Assembly: GCF_004345245.1 (NCBI RefSeq)
Contig: NZ_SLUQ01000004.1
Span: 496,001 to 560,000, forward strand
Origin: Rhizobium sp. BK251
Lineage (GTDB): Bacteria; Pseudomonadota; Alphaproteobacteria; Rhizobiales; Rhizobiaceae
Length of the DNA: 64,000 nt
Direction of reading: 5' to 3'
A model generated the notes under the pieces. The model saw only the letters and a list, made by a program, of their open reading frames with translations. It was not told the DNA's origin and made no database searches. Made by a program: the position numbers and the translations under genes. Shown here piece by piece: positions 8,381-18,351 of the stretch. Within the stretch, counting starts at the first letter, position 1, and every line of letters starts with the position of its first letter.

Positions 8381-11300
8381 TCAATGAAAATTTCGCCCCC
8401 TCGGCATGACCTTGGACGTCTCTTCCCCGCCGTCCCTGTCCCCGCCGGCGATCCGCCTTTCGATCACCCTGCGCTCGATTTCTGCCGCGATCTTCTTCTG
8501 CCTGTGGTCCGCGGTCGGCCGCAATGTCTCGTCTGCCCGCTCGCTGACGCCGAAATGGCGTGCTTCGCGCTGCAGCAGCCCGAGTGTCGGCGTCATGTCC
8601 TCGATATGATCGACGACAGTATGGATGACGCCGCTTTCACTTTGCAGCCTGCCACGGATCTTCACCAGCCGCGCACCCATGATGATCGATCTGTAGCGCT
8701 CGAACGCCTTTTTCCAGACGATCGCATTGGCAACGCCCGTTTCGTCCTCGATCGTCATGAAGATGACGCCCTTTGCCGAGCCCGGACGCTGGCGGACCAG
8801 CACGAGGCCGGCGATGATGACGACCCGGCCATTGGGAACGGAGAGGAGATCGACATTCCGGGTGATTCCGTCTCTGCGGAACTCCTCCCTCAGGAAGGAG
8901 ACCGGATGCGCCTTGAGCGAAAGCGAGAGGTAACGGTAGTCCTCGATGACCTGTTCTCCAGGAAGCATTTCCGGTAGGCGCATTGCCGGCTCGACCTGGA
9001 TTTCGGAATGCTCGACCCGATCGAACAGGGGCAGCTTTTCGGCCGCACTCTTCGCATCGAGCGCCCGGACCGCCCAGAGCGCCTCGCGCCGTGAAAGGCC
9101 AATGGAGGTAAACGCATCTGCATCCGCCAGCCGTTCGATATCGGATTTTTCGAGACCGGATCGCAGCCAGAGATCGCGGACGGAACGATAGCCTGGGCCA
9201 CGATTATCGACGAGCATCCTCATGTCGTCCTCGGAGAGGCCTTTGACCTGCCGGAAACCGAGGCGAACGGCCCTCTCTGTCCTGATGACGCTTCGCATCT
9301 CTGAATGCCGGAAATCGACCGCGCCCCGGTCGAATTCGGTGTCTTCGAGAAGGCAGTCCCAGTCGGATGAATTGATGTCGACCGATCTGATCTCCACCCC
9401 ATGCTCACGTGCGTCACGCACCAGCTGCGCCGGCGCATAGAAGCCCATCGGCTGCGAATTCAGCAGCGCCGCACAGAAGACATCGGGGTAATAGGCCTTG
9501 ACCCAGGAAGACGCGTAGACGAGCAGCGCGAAGGAAGCCGCATGGCTTTCCGGAAAGCCGTACTCGCCGAAGCCCTTGATCTGGTTGAAGCATTGCTGGG
9601 CGAATTCGCGGGTATAATTCCTGGAGACCATCCCCGAGATGAACCTGTCCTCGAAATTGCCGATCGTGCCGGTTCGCTTGAACGTCGCCATCGCGCGCCG
9701 TAGCCGGTCGGCCTCAGCCGGCTTGAAGCCCGCGGCCGTGATTGCGATCTGCATCGCCTGCTCCTGGAAGAGCGGAACGCCGAGTGTCCGCTTCAGGACC
9801 GCCTTCAGCTCATCACTCGGATATTCGATCGGAATGTTCTTGTCCCGTTGCTCCCGTCGCTTCAAATAAGGATGCACCATATCGCCCTGGATCGGTCCCG
9901 GCCGCACGATCGCCACCTCGATGACGAGATCGTAGAATAGCCTCGGCCTCAGCCGTGGCAGCATGCTCATCTGCGCCCGGCTTTCGATCTGGAAGACCCC
10001 GACCGTGTCGGCCCGGCACATCATGTCATAGACCGGCTTGCCCTCGTCGCCATGCTCCCTGTTGCCGAGATCGGCGAGGGTCTTCTTCACGTCGTAATGC
10101 TGTTCGAGCATCGAGAAGGCCTTCCGGAGACAGGTCAGCATGCCGAGCGCCAGGATATCGACCTTGAGGATCTTGACGTTGTCGAGATCGTCCTTGTCCC
10201 ATTCGATCATGTAACGGCCCGGCATTGCCGTCTTCATGATCGGGACAACCTCGTCGAGGCGATCCTTCGTAATGACGAAGCCGCCGACATGCTGGGTCAG
10301 GTGCCGCGGGAAGGCGAGAAGCTCGGAGGCGTATTTGAGGACACTTTTCGTCACCGGGTCGGCGAGATCGAGCCCGGCCGCCTTCGCATCCCGCTCCGAC
10401 AGATTGTCCTCGGACCATCCCCAGACCAGGCTGCCGATCGCAGACTGGATATCTTCCGATAGCCCGAAGGCCTTGGAAACCTCACGGCCGGCCGAACGGG
10501 TGCGGTAGGTGGTCACACCGGCCGTCAGCCCCGCATGCTCGATGCCGTATCTCCCATAGATATGCTGGATGACCTCCTCGCGCCGGTCGTGCTCGAAGTC
10601 GACGTCGATATCCGGCGGCTCATCGCGGTCCATCGAAATGAAGCGGTCGAAGAGCAGGGTGCTCTTTTCAGGATCGACCTCGGTGATCTCGAGGCAATAG
10701 CAGATGACGGAATTCGCTGCCGACCCACGGCCCTGACAGAGAATGCCGAGGTCGTAGCGGGCATGATGGATGATCCTATGAACCGTCAGGAAATAGGATG
10801 CGTAATTCTTCTCGCGGATGAGATTGAGTTCATAGTCGATCTGCGTCGCAATTTTTTCCGGAACCCCCTTCGGATAACGCGCCACGGCCCCAATCCTCGT
10901 CAGGCGCTCCAGGGTCTCGTAGGGCGTTTCGCCCGGATCGTTCTCGGGCGGATAATTGTGCTCCAGCTCCGAAAGTGAAAAGGAAAGCCTGCCGAAGAAG
11001 TGCGCGCTATTTTCGACCGCCTGCGGATAGTCGCGGAAGAGGCGCGCCATTTCCCGCGGATCCTTGAGGTAGCGCTCGGCATTGGGCGCCAGCAGGAACC
11101 CCGCCTCCGCGATCTGGACATGCTCGCGGATCGCAATCACGATATCAGACAGCGGCCTTCGGTCGGGATGGTGGTAAAGGGGCAGGTTGGTCGCGACCAG
11201 CGGAATGCGGTTTTGGCCGGCGAGCGTAGCAATCACTGCAAAGACCTGCCTGTCGCGCCCGTCATAGGCCGGGGCGAGAACCATATGGAAGGCAGCCTCA

Positions 11301-11830
11301 AACCGCTCCCTGTAGCGCTGCAGGCGGTCCTTCAGCGCCTGCTGACCGGCAGGATCATCGACAACCGAGCGGTCGGGGACAAGGGCGAGCATCATCTCGT
11401 CTCCCCATTCCATGAGATCCGCCTCAGCCAGGATGCAGTGTCCCTTCTCCGCCTCCGGCTTCAGGTTGCCGGCACTCAACAGGCGACAGAGATTGGCCCA
11501 CCCGCGCCGGTTCTTCGGATAGGCCAGGACATCGGGCGTTCCATCGGAAAAGGCTAGCCTGGCCCCAGGCTGGACGCGGATCGGCTCGAGAACCGGCTCG
11601 TCCTTGCCATCGTCCTCTCCGGACTGCCTTTTCCGATACTTCTCGGCAAGCTGCTGCGCCTGCGCATGCGCTCGCACGACGCCGGCGACCGAGTTCTGGT
11701 CCGCGATCCCGAGGCCGCCGAGCTTCAACTTCGCTGCCTGCATGACCATCTCCTCCGGCCTCGAGGCTCCCTCGAGAAAGGAGAAATTCGTCCTTGCGCC
11801 TATCTCGCAAAATGACGGGACCGGGTTCAT
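8381..11830 (-). CDS. dnaE2: error-prone DNA polymerase DnaE2 (ImuC)
   Basis: A C-family polymerase for translesion synthesis in the SOS response. The 1149-residue product opens with the PHP domain ([23 protein letters not shown]), followed by the polymerase palm ([15 protein letters not shown], catalytic aspartates), fingers, helix-hairpin-helix and a C-terminal OB fold ([30 protein letters not shown]). Sparing of residues typical of the replicative DnaE beta-binding end fits DnaE2, which is recruited through ImuB. Its ATG overlaps the imuB stop (ATGA, 11830-11827), so it is the last gene of the LexA-controlled imuA-imuB-dnaE2 operon. Confidence 0.95.
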   Translation of the reverse strand: MNPVPSFCEIGARTNFSFLEGASRPEEMVMQAAKLKLGGLGIADQNSVAGVVRAHAQAQQLAEKYRKRQSGEDDGKDEPVLEPIRVQPGARLAFSDGTPDVLAYPKNRRGWANLCRLLSAGNLKPEAEKGHCILAEADLMEWGDEMMLALVPDRSVVDDPAGQQALKDRLQRYRERFEAAFHMVLAPAYDGRDRQVFAVIATLAGQNRIPLVATNLPLYHHPDRRPLSDIVIAIREHVQIAEAGFLLAPNAERYLKDPREMARLFRDYPQAVENSAHFFGRLSFSLSELEHNYPPENDPGETPYETLERLTRIGAVARYPKGVPEKIATQIDYELNLIREKNYASYFLTVHRIIHHARYDLGILCQGRGSAANSVICYCLEITEVDPEKSTLLFDRFISMDRDEPPDIDVDFEHDRREEVIQHIYGRYGIEHAGLTAGVTTYRTRSAGREVSKAFGLSEDIQSAIGSLVWGWSEDNLSERDAKAAGLDLADPVTKSVLKYASELLAFPRHLTQHVGGFVITKDRLDEVVPIMKTAMPGRYMIEWDKDDLDNVKILKVDILALGMLTCLRKAFSMLEQHYDVKKTLADLGNREHGDEGKPVYDMMCRADTVGVFQIESRAQMSMLPRLRPRLFYDLVIEVAIVRPGPIQGDMVHPYLKRREQRDKNIPIEYPSDELKAVLKRTLGVPLFQEQAMQIAITAAGFKPAEADRLRRAMATFKRTGTIGNFEDRFISGMVSRNYTREFAQQCFNQIKGFGEYGFPESHAASFALLVYASSWVKAYYPDVFCAALLNSQPMGFYAPAQLVRDAREHGVEIRSVDINSSDWDCLLEDTEFDRGAVDFRHSEMRSVIRTERAVRLGFRQVKGLSEDDMRMLVDNRGPGYRSVRDLWLRSGLEKSDIERLADADAFTSIGLSRREALWAVRALDAKSAAEKLPLFDRVEHSEIQVEPAMRLPEMLPGEQVIEDYRYLSLSLKAHPVSFLREEFRRDGITRNVDLLSVPNGRVVIIAGLVLVRQRPGSAKGVIFMTIEDETGVANAIVWKKAFERYRSIIMGARLVKIRGRLQSESGVIHTVVDHIEDMTPTLGLLQREARHFGVSERADETLRPTADHRQKKIAAEIERRVIERRIAGGDRDGGEETSKVMPRGRNFH

Positions 11831-13440
11831 GCGAAGACACCGTGGATGAACCAGCGGGGGGAGGGCTCCTGGCCATAGAACCCTTGGCGGTAGATCCAGA
11901 ATCGATGGCCGATATCATCCTCGACCCGGAAATAGTCGCGCGTAGGGGCATCCTCGCCATCGAGCCACCACTCCATGGCGATCCGCTCCGGGCCTTCGCT
12001 TCGGGCGACACGATGCTGCATGCGTCGCCAGCGAAAGCTCTGCGGAGGACCGTCCGGCACCTGGGCCAGCAGAGCATCAACCAGTTCGGGCCTTGCAAAG
12101 AGCCGCAGGGGCCGTTCACTACGCGAAAAGGAGATGCTGTCTTCCTCGGCCTTCCCACGTGCGGGAGAACTCTCTATGGCGGCAAAGGCGACAACCGCCC
12201 GCTCGGGCACATGGCTCTCGCGCAGTTGAAAGGACTGCAGGCAATCCGGACCGAGACGGGCCGAGACACGGTCGACGAAGGCAGCAAGCGAGACATCCTT
12301 CTGGCGGTTGCCGTCGAAATCCCCCTGCACGGCATCGAAGGCCTCGTGTCGCAAGACGTTGAGCCGCAGGATCTCGAAGCCATAACCGGCATCGAGATCG
12401 TCATGGAGGGCCGTCAGCCGCTCAGAGAAGAGGCGGGCGATCCGCACCGGATCCCTCAGCGGCTGCGAAGCCGCAGCGGAAATGCGCAGCACCTTGCCGT
12501 CGACGCGGAAGAGGACGAGCTCAAAGGCGCGACCGCCGGCCCCGCGCGCTTCCAGGGACGGCTTCAAAGAGACGGCGATCTGGCCGGCAACGGCAAGGAT
12601 ATCCTCCTCCGTTCCGATCGGTTCGATCAGACGCCGCTCGGTCGAGAGCTCCGCGATCGGAAGCCGCGGCGATATCGGTTCCTCGTCATGGCCGAGCGCC
12701 TGATCGAGTCGCAGAAGCACCGTTGTGCCGAAGCGCCGCGCCAGCGGGGCACGCGGTGCGTCGATCATGTCACCTATACGCTTCAGACCGAGCTTCTTCA
12801 GGGCCGTCACCGTGTCCTCGTCCAACCGGAGTGCTGCGACAGGAAGCGGCGCCAGCGCCTGCCCCGCCTCATCGTCCCCCACGACGCCACCATTGCCGAA
12901 GCGAGTGATGGCGGAGGCAAGCCCCGGCGAGGAGGCAATCGCCCCCCTCGCATCGAAGCCCATATGGAAAAGTCTGGACAGGACGTCCTTCAGAAGTGCC
13001 TTTTCGCCACCGAAAAGATGGGCGCAGCCGGTGATGTCGAGGAAAAGCCCATCGCGGCCGTCGATTGCCACGAGCGGCGTATAACGATCGCACCAGTCTG
13101 CAATGGCCTCCAGGAGCAGCCGGTCGGCAACCAGATCCTCTTCCACGATATCGAGCGTCGGATACATGGCGCGCGCTTCCGCAACGCCCTGTTCCTTCCT
13201 GAGGCCCAGGGCGTCGGCCAGTTCGTCCAGCGCCGTCAGGCGCATGGCATTGTCGATGCGGCCTGAACAGACGATCGGTGGTTCGTCAGGACGCCCGTTC
13301 AAACGCCAGGAGAGCCCCCATCGTTTGCGGGCGACCCGATCGGTGGGCAGGTGCGGAAGGCTGAGCGCCAGGATGCGCTGGCTGCTCGTCTGAAGGGAAA
13401 GCGTGCTCTGCACGGTCGACGAGGACAAACTGACGGTCAT
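11827..13440 (-). CDS. imuB: ImuB, catalytically inactive Y-family polymerase homologue
   Basis: The adaptor of the mutasome: it binds the beta clamp and brings DnaE2 and ImuA together. The 537-residue product has a Y-family-like fold ([14 protein letters not shown] at the start, [25 protein letters not shown], then helix-hairpin-helix around [11 protein letters not shown]) but lacks the acidic metal-binding triad of an active polymerase. [14 protein letters not shown] is the usual ImuB segment linking to the little finger. ATG 13440 has GGAG upstream. The start is uncertain because it overlaps the 3' end of imuA by 155 bases; TTG or GTG codons a few residues later are alternatives. Confidence 0.92.
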   Translation of the reverse strand: MTVSLSSSTVQSTLSLQTSSQRILALSLPHLPTDRVARKRWGLSWRLNGRPDEPPIVCSGRIDNAMRLTALDELADALGLRKEQGVAEARAMYPTLDIVEEDLVADRLLLEAIADWCDRYTPLVAIDGRDGLFLDITGCAHLFGGEKALLKDVLSRLFHMGFDARGAIASSPGLASAITRFGNGGVVGDDEAGQALAPLPVAALRLDEDTVTALKKLGLKRIGDMIDAPRAPLARRFGTTVLLRLDQALGHDEEPISPRLPIAELSTERRLIEPIGTEEDILAVAGQIAVSLKPSLEARGAGGRAFELVLFRVDGKVLRISAAASQPLRDPVRIARLFSERLTALHDDLDAGYGFEILRLNVLRHEAFDAVQGDFDGNRQKDVSLAAFVDRVSARLGPDCLQSFQLRESHVPERAVVAFAAIESSPARGKAEEDSISFSRSERPLRLFARPELVDALLAQVPDGPPQSFRWRRMQHRVARSEGPERIAMEWWLDGEDAPTRDYFRVEDDIGHRFWIYRQGFYGQEPSPRWFIHGVFA

Positions 13441-14230
13441 GGGAATTCCACTCCAGGATAAGGGAGAGGGGAGCCGGATTGCGGCTCTTCTCCAGGGTCA
13501 GACGGAAGGCCGGACCGGCGATGCTGCCGCCAAGCCTCGATCCGTCCGGAAGAGGCCTGAGACCGGCCGGCGCGGGTCGAACGAAAAGACGGAAGGAGGC
13601 GCTGCTTGCCTCCTCTTCTCCCGCCTGCCGCAGCAGGAAAAGGGGCCGGCCGGCAGCTTTGGCACGCAGACTGAGCCGGCGGCTCTCCGCCAACCCGAAA
13701 TGGGCCGGATTGCCGCACACCTCGAGGATCGTCGCACAGAAGGCGCCACTTTCGATGGCGACCTCCGCAAGCCAGAGCGCCTCCTCGAGCCTGCGCGGCG
13801 CGGCATGCAGGAAATGATCCTGTCTCAGGCCGAAATCCCGAAGCCCGATCGCATAGGGCATCCCGGCTTCGATCATGGAAATCCTGTCGGCGATCCAGAG
13901 AACGGGCAGAAATTGGCCGGAACCCCCCTCGCGATGCTGCAGCCGGGAAGCGAGCGCCAGGACAAGGCCGCTCGAAGCCCCGGCGTCCCGCAGCAGACCG
14001 GAGCGGATCTCGGTGATGCCATCAAGCGGCAAGCCGCCCTCCAATGCCTCGTCAAGCAGGCTGATGCCGAAGGGCAGGCGAGGGGTGGCATCCGCCTTTC
14101 CCGATTTTTCCTCCTCCGCCAAGGCCTGGCTTTCGGCCGCTGCAAGCGCCGGCAGCGGCTTTCCTTCAAGCCTGGCGATGGTTTCGCGGAGCGCAAAAAG
14201 CTGCTCGCGCGCCAAGGCCGTCCGCGCCAT
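13286..14230 (-). CDS. imuA: ImuA, RecA-like mutasome component
   Basis: ImuA is a RecA/SulA-related protein needed with ImuB and DnaE2 for damage-induced mutagenesis. The 314-residue product begins MARTALAREQLFALRETIARLEG and contains LPFGISLLDEALEGGLPLDGITEI. A degenerate nucleotide-binding region follows (DAGASSGLVLALASR, with no intact Walker A). The C-terminus contains [13 protein letters not shown] chose ATG 14230, since the frame's earlier ATG at 14302 lies upstream of the LexA box and outside the conserved protein. First gene of the operon, transcribed away from the box at 14253-14267. Confidence 0.9.
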   Translation of the reverse strand: MARTALAREQLFALRETIARLEGKPLPALAAAESQALAEEEKSGKADATPRLPFGISLLDEALEGGLPLDGITEIRSGLLRDAGASSGLVLALASRLQHREGGSGQFLPVLWIADRISMIEAGMPYAIGLRDFGLRQDHFLHAAPRRLEEALWLAEVAIESGAFCATILEVCGNPAHFGLAESRRLSLRAKAAGRPLFLLRQAGEEEASSASFRLFVRPAPAGLRPLPDGSRLGGSIAGPAFRLTLEKSRNPAPLSLILEWNSHDRQFVLVDRAEHAFPSDEQPAHPGAQPSAPAHRSGRPQTMGALLAFERAS

Positions 14231-14252
14231 GACGTTCACTCCATCTGCTAAT

Positions 14253-14267
14253 GTTCCTGTTATGTTC
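14253..14267. promoter_or_regulatory. LexA (SOS) box GTTC-N7-GTTC
   Basis: GTTCCTGTTATGTTC is a perfect direct repeat GTTC with exactly 7 bases between, the LexA operator known in Rhizobiales and Rhodobacterales. It lies 23 bases upstream of the imuA ATG on the other strand, where it would overlap the promoter or early leader. It predicts that imuA-imuB-dnaE2 is induced by DNA damage. Confidence 0.88.
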
Positions 14268-14392
14268 TTATGGATTCCAGAGCTTGGCGGAAGAGTCAAC
14301 AATCATTTTTGTGAATTTATTCCTCTGTTTGATTCCGCTCTCGAAAATCCTCTCCAAAGGTTCTATATGGGCGGCAACGGAAGGAAGTTTTC

Positions 14393-14830
14393 ATGGCCAA
14401 GGTTGACCAGAGCGAGGATTGGGCGGACCGCCACGCACCGACGATCGATGCGTTTGAATCGCTGGCTATGGAAGCCTATAGCCATCTGCCGGAAGAATTC
14501 CGCTCGCTGACCACCAACCTGATCATCATTATCGAGGATTTCCCCGACGACGACGTCTTCGAGGACATGGCGCTGGAGACACCCTTCGATCTGCTCGGCC
14601 TGTTCGAGGGGCGAGGCATTTCCGAGCGCTTCACGGTGGAGACCGGTGAAATGCCGAACCGGATCCGGCTCTATCGCCGTCCGATCATCGATTATTGGGC
14701 GGAAAACGAGGAAACGCTGGGCGACATCATCACCCATGTCCTGATCCACGAGATCGGCCACCATTTCGGCCTGAGCGACGAGGACATGGAGCGCATAGAG
14801 GCAAGCGCCGAGGAAGCAGCCGCCCGCTGA
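14393..14830 (+). CDS. zincin-like metallopeptidase family protein (DUF1025)
   Basis: 145 residues, acidic, cytoplasmic (no signal peptide or membrane segment). The C-terminal half contains IITHVLIHEIGHHFGLSDEDME, a HExxHxxGxxD zinc site as in the DUF1025/Mpr-like minimal zincin family. The natural substrate is unknown. ATG 14393 follows GGAAGGAAG, a very good ribosome-binding site. It is transcribed divergently from the SOS operon and shares its 160-base intergenic region, so the LexA box could in principle affect it as well. Confidence 0.85.
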   Translation: MAKVDQSEDWADRHAPTIDAFESLAMEAYSHLPEEFRSLTTNLIIIIEDFPDDDVFEDMALETPFDLLGLFEGRGISERFTVETGEMPNRIRLYRRPIIDYWAENEETLGDIITHVLIHEIGHHFGLSDEDMERIEASAEEAAAR

Positions 14831-14846
14831 ACCCAGCCCCGTCCAC

Positions 14847-15053
14847 TTACTGTTCGGACAGCTTCATCTCGGGATTGTAGTCCTTGCCTTCGACGTCCTT
14901 GACGACCGCCTGCCCGCACTGCATCTCGCCTGTCGCCGCATTGAAGGCATAGGTGGGCGTGCCCGAAAGAGACCAGCCCTTGTTGAGGGCGGCGGTCACC
15001 TTGTGGCAGAATGAAGCGTCGTCTGGACCGGTCAGGAAGCGGTAGAGTTTCAT
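14847..15053 (-). CDS. DUF1737 small protein
   Basis: 68 residues: starts MKLYRFLTGPDDASFCHKV, then AALNKGWSLSGTPTYAFN and GQAVVKDVEGKDYNPE. This is the single-domain DUF1737 pattern (YxxLTGPDD..F..KV..AL..GW.L.G.P.). The function is unknown. Its ATG overlaps the stop of the upstream CoA-lyase gene by one base (TAATG), so it is translationally coupled to it. It converges with the zincin-like gene, leaving only 16 bases between their stops. Confidence 0.85.
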   Translation of the reverse strand: MKLYRFLTGPDDASFCHKVTAALNKGWSLSGTPTYAFNAATGEMQCGQAVVKDVEGKDYNPEMKLSEQ

Positions 15054-15973
15054 TACGTCGTCTTTCGTCTCGCCGTTCGGCGCGCTGCGATCAGGCGGGC
15101 TTTATGGACCAGTCCTTCTGCCTGGGCAAGATGCAGCCTTTCGACCATGCGGCCGTTCATATTGACGACGTTCAGGCCTTCGGCGGCGGGATCGGCAAAG
15201 GCAGCGATGATCGCATGCGCCTCGGCAAGGGCGACCTCGTCCGGACCGAAATGGCGGTTGGCGGCGTCGATCTGCGCCGGATGGATCAGCATCTTGCCTG
15301 CAAAGCCCATGGCCCGGCCCTGCTCGCATTCATCCTCGAGCCCTTCGACATTCTTGAAATCGTTGAAGACGCTATCGATCGCATCGAGGCCATAGGCCCC
15401 GACCGCCAATACCACCTGCATCAGCCAGGGTACGAGATAGGTCCGGCCCGGCTGGGGCAGGACGCCCGTCTCCTTGCGCAGGTCGTTGAGGCCGACGACG
15501 AAGCAGTCGAGCCGCGTTCCGGGCGTACGCCCGGCCTCGGCAAGGGATGCGGCATTCAGCACGCCCCGCGGCGTCTCGATCATCGCCCAGATGCGCAGGT
15601 CCTCCGGCATGTCGGCTTCGGCCAGCAGATCGGCCACGGCCATCACATCCTGCGGCTCGTCCACCTTCGGCAGGAGAACGGCATCGGGCACGAGATCGAG
15701 CACGAGCTGCATGTCCTCACGTCCGAAAGGCGAGGAGAGGGGATTGATGCGGATAATCCTCTCCTTGCCTTCGAGCGGCTTGCCGGAAAGGAAGGCCTTC
15801 AGGTTTTCGTGGGCCTCGGCCTTTCGATCGGGCGCCACGGAATCCTCGAGATCGAAGATCACGGCGTCGCAATCAAGCTCATGCGTCTTCTCGAGCGCAC
15901 GCTGATTGATGGCCGGGACACTGAGCACCGAACGGCGCAGGCGATCGGAACGGGGCGGGGCAATGCGGGTCAT
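15053..15973 (-). CDS. HpcH/HpaI aldolase / CoA ester lyase (citrate lyase beta-like)
   Basis: A 306-residue TIM-barrel lyase of the CitE/malyl-CoA lyase family. Family features are RSVLSVPAINQRALEK at the start, DAVIFDLEDSVAPDRK (metal/substrate site), RIIRINPL, VLLPKVDEPQDV, IWAMIETPRGVLNA and the late GFAGKMLIHPAQIDAANR. Stand-alone members often cleave (S)-malyl-, beta-methylmalyl- or citramalyl-CoA, but the substrate is not readable from sequence. ATG 15973 is where similarity starts; earlier in-frame codons would extend into the promoter. It is co-transcribed with the DUF1737 gene. Confidence 0.88.
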   Translation of the reverse strand: MTRIAPPRSDRLRRSVLSVPAINQRALEKTHELDCDAVIFDLEDSVAPDRKAEAHENLKAFLSGKPLEGKERIIRINPLSSPFGREDMQLVLDLVPDAVLLPKVDEPQDVMAVADLLAEADMPEDLRIWAMIETPRGVLNAASLAEAGRTPGTRLDCFVVGLNDLRKETGVLPQPGRTYLVPWLMQVVLAVGAYGLDAIDSVFNDFKNVEGLEDECEQGRAMGFAGKMLIHPAQIDAANRHFGPDEVALAEAHAIIAAFADPAAEGLNVVNMNGRMVERLHLAQAEGLVHKARLIAARRTARRKTT

Positions 15974-16085
15974 GCGACAATTTGTGCCAAGCTTTGCCGG
16001 GTGGGGCAAGACAACAAAATGCCATGCTTCCCTTGCACACAGGGTATGGAAGGGCCACATCCTTTCCGAAGAAAGGTTTTCGATC

Positions 16086-16316
16086 ATGCAAAGCATCCGT
16101 TCCCTGTTTCTTGCCTTTGCCGGCCTCACCATCCTTGCCGTCATGGCTCTTTTCACGGTCTCGCTGACATTCGCCGTCGGCGGTATTCTTACCGTGCTCA
16201 TGGTCGGACGCGCGCTTTCCTTGCGGATGAAGCCGGTGCCGGTTCGAGCCAAGGCGCGGCAGCCGCGCGAAATGCGCGTCTGGAACGACGGCCGCGGCAC
16301 GATCATCGACCTCTAA
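16086..16316 (+). CDS. small membrane protein, 76 aa
   Basis: Starts [20 protein letters not shown] and continues with a second hydrophobic stretch ([18 protein letters not shown]), then a basic tail ending [14 protein letters not shown]. That is two membrane segments or a hairpin, with a charged C-terminus. I recognise the tail as one conserved in small rhizobial membrane proteins, but no function is known to me. ATG 16086 has AAAGG upstream. It lies between the CoA lyase and leuD, on the same strand as leuD, with 88 bases between. Confidence 0.75.
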   Translation: MQSIRSLFLAFAGLTILAVMALFTVSLTFAVGGILTVLMVGRALSLRMKPVPVRAKARQPREMRVWNDGRGTIIDL

Positions 16317-16404
16317 GGCCCCAAGATTTTCCTTCATTTTCACACGGATTTGCTCTATTTGCAGGGCAATTCGTCTGATCAAGCGTAATCGAAGGCAGGA
16401 TCCA

Positions 16405-17010
16405 ATGGACAAGTTCGTGAAACTCACCGGTGTCGCAGCACCTCTTCCGGTCGTCAATGTCGACACGGACATGATCATTCCGAAGGATTACCTGAAGACG
16501 ATCAAGCGCACCGGCCTCGGCGCGGGCCTCTTCGCGGAAGCCCGCTTTAACGAGGACGGGACCCTGAACCCGGATTTCGTGCTGAATAAGCCGGCCTACC
16601 AGAACGCCAAGATCCTCGTCGCCGGCGACAATTTCGGCTGCGGGTCCTCGCGCGAGCATGCGCCCTGGGCGCTTCTCGATTTCGGTATCCGCTGCGTCAT
16701 TTCCACGAGCTTTGCCGATATCTTCTACAACAACTGTTTCAAGAATGGCATCCTGCCGATCAAGGTCAGCCAGGAAGAGCTGGACAAGCTGATGGACGAC
16801 GCGTCACGCGGGTCGAACGCCGTCCTGACCGTCGACCTCGAGAACATGGAAATCACCGGCCCAGACGGCGGATCGATCGCCTTCGAGCTCGACGAGTTCA
16901 AGCGCCACTGCCTGCTGAACGGCCTCGACGACATCGGCCTGACCCTCGAAAAGGCCTCGTCTATCGACAGCTTCGAAAAGTCGAATGCCGCCGCACGCCC
17001 CTGGGCGTGA
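16405..17010 (+). CDS. leuD: 3-isopropylmalate dehydratase small subunit LeuD
   Basis: Small (swivel-domain) subunit of isopropylmalate isomerase, second step of leucine synthesis, working with LeuC encoded elsewhere. 201 residues, the normal length. Diagnostic parts are [47 protein letters not shown] (substrate-binding), [16 protein letters not shown] and a C-terminal [19 protein letters not shown] 16405 follows AGGCAGGAT. leuB lies 1.4 kb downstream on the same strand, separated by a repeat region and an oppositely oriented gene. Confidence 0.96.
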   Translation: MDKFVKLTGVAAPLPVVNVDTDMIIPKDYLKTIKRTGLGAGLFAEARFNEDGTLNPDFVLNKPAYQNAKILVAGDNFGCGSSREHAPWALLDFGIRCVISTSFADIFYNNCFKNGILPIKVSQEELDKLMDDASRGSNAVLTVDLENMEITGPDGGSIAFELDEFKRHCLLNGLDDIGLTLEKASSIDSFEKSNAAARPWA

Positions 17011-17037
17011 TCTTTCGGGCCTTTCGCAGATCCTTGA

Positions 17038-17058
17038 AGCCGAGCCAATCGCTCGGCT
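17038..17058 (+). terminator. hairpin 28 bases after leuD
   Basis: AGCCGAGC (17038-17045), loop CAATC, GCTCGGCT (17051-17058): a perfect 8-bp stem. No T-run follows, so it may be a processing or weak termination signal. The loop and stem resemble the hairpin at 17280-17300. Confidence 0.45.
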
Positions 17059-17104
17059 CAGGTTGTTGACAAAGGTCTTTGTTGAAAGCCGACTCATCCT
17101 TTTC

Positions 17105-17219
17105 CGTCATGCCGGACTTGATCCGGCATCCAGCGGCGCGATGTCTATCGCGCGGAAGAGTCTGTTGCGATCAAGGACTTGATCGCACTTGATCCCGGCT
17201 CAAGGCCGGGATGACGACA
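17105..17219. repeat. REP/RIME-like extragenic palindromic repeat
   Basis: The left part, CGTCATGCCGGACTTGATCC followed by GGCATCCAG, contains an inverted GCCGGA..TCCGGC. The right part reads GATCCCGGCTCAAGGCCGGG then ATGACGAC. The two ends (GTCATgCCgG... / ...CCgGgATGAC) are inverted to each other, so the whole 115-base unit can fold into a long imperfect cruciform. The wording 'GTCATGCCGGACTTGATCCGGCATCC' is typical of abundant intergenic repeats in Rhizobiaceae. It appears once in this window. Confidence 0.65.
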
Positions 17220-17279
17220 GTGGTTGAAGCACCGTCAGATCACAAAAATCCGGTCAGTAAAGAGTTTGTCAGCAGTCTG

Positions 17280-17304
17280 AGCCAGGCCAATCGCCCGGCT
17301 TTTT
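17280..17304 (+). terminator. rho-independent terminator before the dehydratase gene end
   Basis: AGCCAGGC (17280-17287), loop CAATC, GCCCGGCT (17293-17300), with one mismatch in the 8-bp stem, and a TTTTT run at 17300-17304. It reads as a plus-strand terminator, far downstream of leuD, just before the convergent dehydratase gene. Confidence 0.6.
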
Positions 17305-17317
17305 GTTATCCGGTCGC

Positions 17318-18250
17318 CTAGAGAAAGCGTTCCTTCCAGGCGACCAGCTTCGAGAGCGACACGCCGATGCCGCCGCAGACCTCGACCAGCGGATTGCTGA
17401 AGCGTGCGACGAGTTCGGGATGCACGTCGGCGACGGCGAGTGCCGCGCCGCAGGCGGGTTCGACCAGCACCCGATGCGCATCGGCGAATTTCAGGCAGGC
17501 GGCAACGGCCGCAGCATCGCTTACCGTCACGCTCTCGATCGGATGGGTCTTCGTCAGCTCGAAGACATGCTCCGCCACCTGCCGGGCGCCGAGAGAATTG
17601 GCGATCGAGGTGATCGCCGGCAGGGTGGCGCGCTCCCCGGCAAGCACGCTTGCATTCAGCGACGCCGCCCCTTCGGTCTCGACCGCGATGACAGGGACAT
17701 GCGAAAGCCCGTTGCGCCGCAGGCCCTCGACGATGCCGGCCATCAGCCCGCCGCCGCCGACGCTGGTAATGACGCAGTCGAAGGCAGCGCCCTCTGCCAC
17801 GACCTCGTCGATCAGCGTGGCATGGCCCTCCCAGAGCAGGGGATGGTCGAAGGGATGCACATAGGCGGCCTTGCGCTCCGCGGCGAGCTTGACGGCAAAG
17901 GCGTTGGTCTCGTCGAAGACCGAGCCGTGCACGAGGACCGAGGCGCCCGTCGCCGCGATCGATCCGCGCACCTCCTCCGAGGTCGTTTCCGGCACGACGA
18001 TCGTGACGGGCACTTTAAGCGCACGACCCGCATAAGCCGCCGCAATACCGGCATTTCCGCCGGAGGCACAGAAGATCTCGCGCGCGCCGTTCTCGATCTC
18101 ATGCCGGCAGAGCCGTCCGACACCGCGCAGTTTGAAGCTGCCGGAAGGCTGCAGCGCGTCCATCTTCAGCCAGAGCGGCCTGCCGCTCGCGCTGTAGGAT
18201 GCGTCGCTGCGCAGGAGAGGTGTATTAAGATGAAGGGCAGAGACTGGCAT
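17318..18250 (-). CDS. serine/threonine dehydratase-like PLP enzyme
   Basis: A 310-residue fold-type II PLP enzyme. Lys40 in LQPSGSFKLRG is the Schiff-base lysine; SGGNAGIAAAYAGR is the substrate-carboxylate loop; TSVGGGGLMAGIVEGL holds the PLP phosphate. A short length without a C-terminal ACT domain resembles catabolic L-serine/threonine dehydratases (SDS type) rather than biosynthetic IlvA. The substrate (Ser, Thr, or another beta-hydroxy or amino acid) is not certain. It is inserted on the minus strand between leuD and leuB and may have its own promoter in the 200 bases before leuB. Confidence 0.85.
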   Translation of the reverse strand: MPVSALHLNTPLLRSDASYSASGRPLWLKMDALQPSGSFKLRGVGRLCRHEIENGAREIFCASGGNAGIAAAYAGRALKVPVTIVVPETTSEEVRGSIAATGASVLVHGSVFDETNAFAVKLAAERKAAYVHPFDHPLLWEGHATLIDEVVAEGAAFDCVITSVGGGGLMAGIVEGLRRNGLSHVPVIAVETEGAASLNASVLAGERATLPAITSIANSLGARQVAEHVFELTKTHPIESVTVSDAAAVAACLKFADAHRVLVEPACGAALAVADVHPELVARFSNPLVEVCGGIGVSLSKLVAWKERFL

Positions 18251-18324
18251 CGGGGAATCCGGAAAGACAGGGAGCGGTTAAAGGAAGACGCATTTCTGCT
18301 CCCGGAAGCCACTGCGGTCAACCA

Positions 18325-18351
18325 CGCTGATTGCGCGGCAAAGCCGCGCGC
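18325..18351. promoter_or_regulatory. leader hairpin upstream of leuB
   Basis: In the 203-base gap between the divergent dehydratase and leuB genes, GCGCGGC-AAA-GCCGCGC forms a 7-bp stem with a three-base loop. It could be part of an attenuator or simply a stable leader structure. I found no leucine-rich leader peptide to support attenuation. Confidence 0.3.

Noticed and set aside
12158..12172. CCCACGTGCGGG as a further parS-like motif
   Set aside because: Only the CACGTG centre matches; the flanking TTT/AAA arms that define parS are missing. Other CACGTG hexamers in the window fail for the same reason.
11794..13266. Open frame of 490 codons antisense to imuB
   Set aside because: Complement of a conserved gene; no domain, and the putative start lies inside dnaE2.
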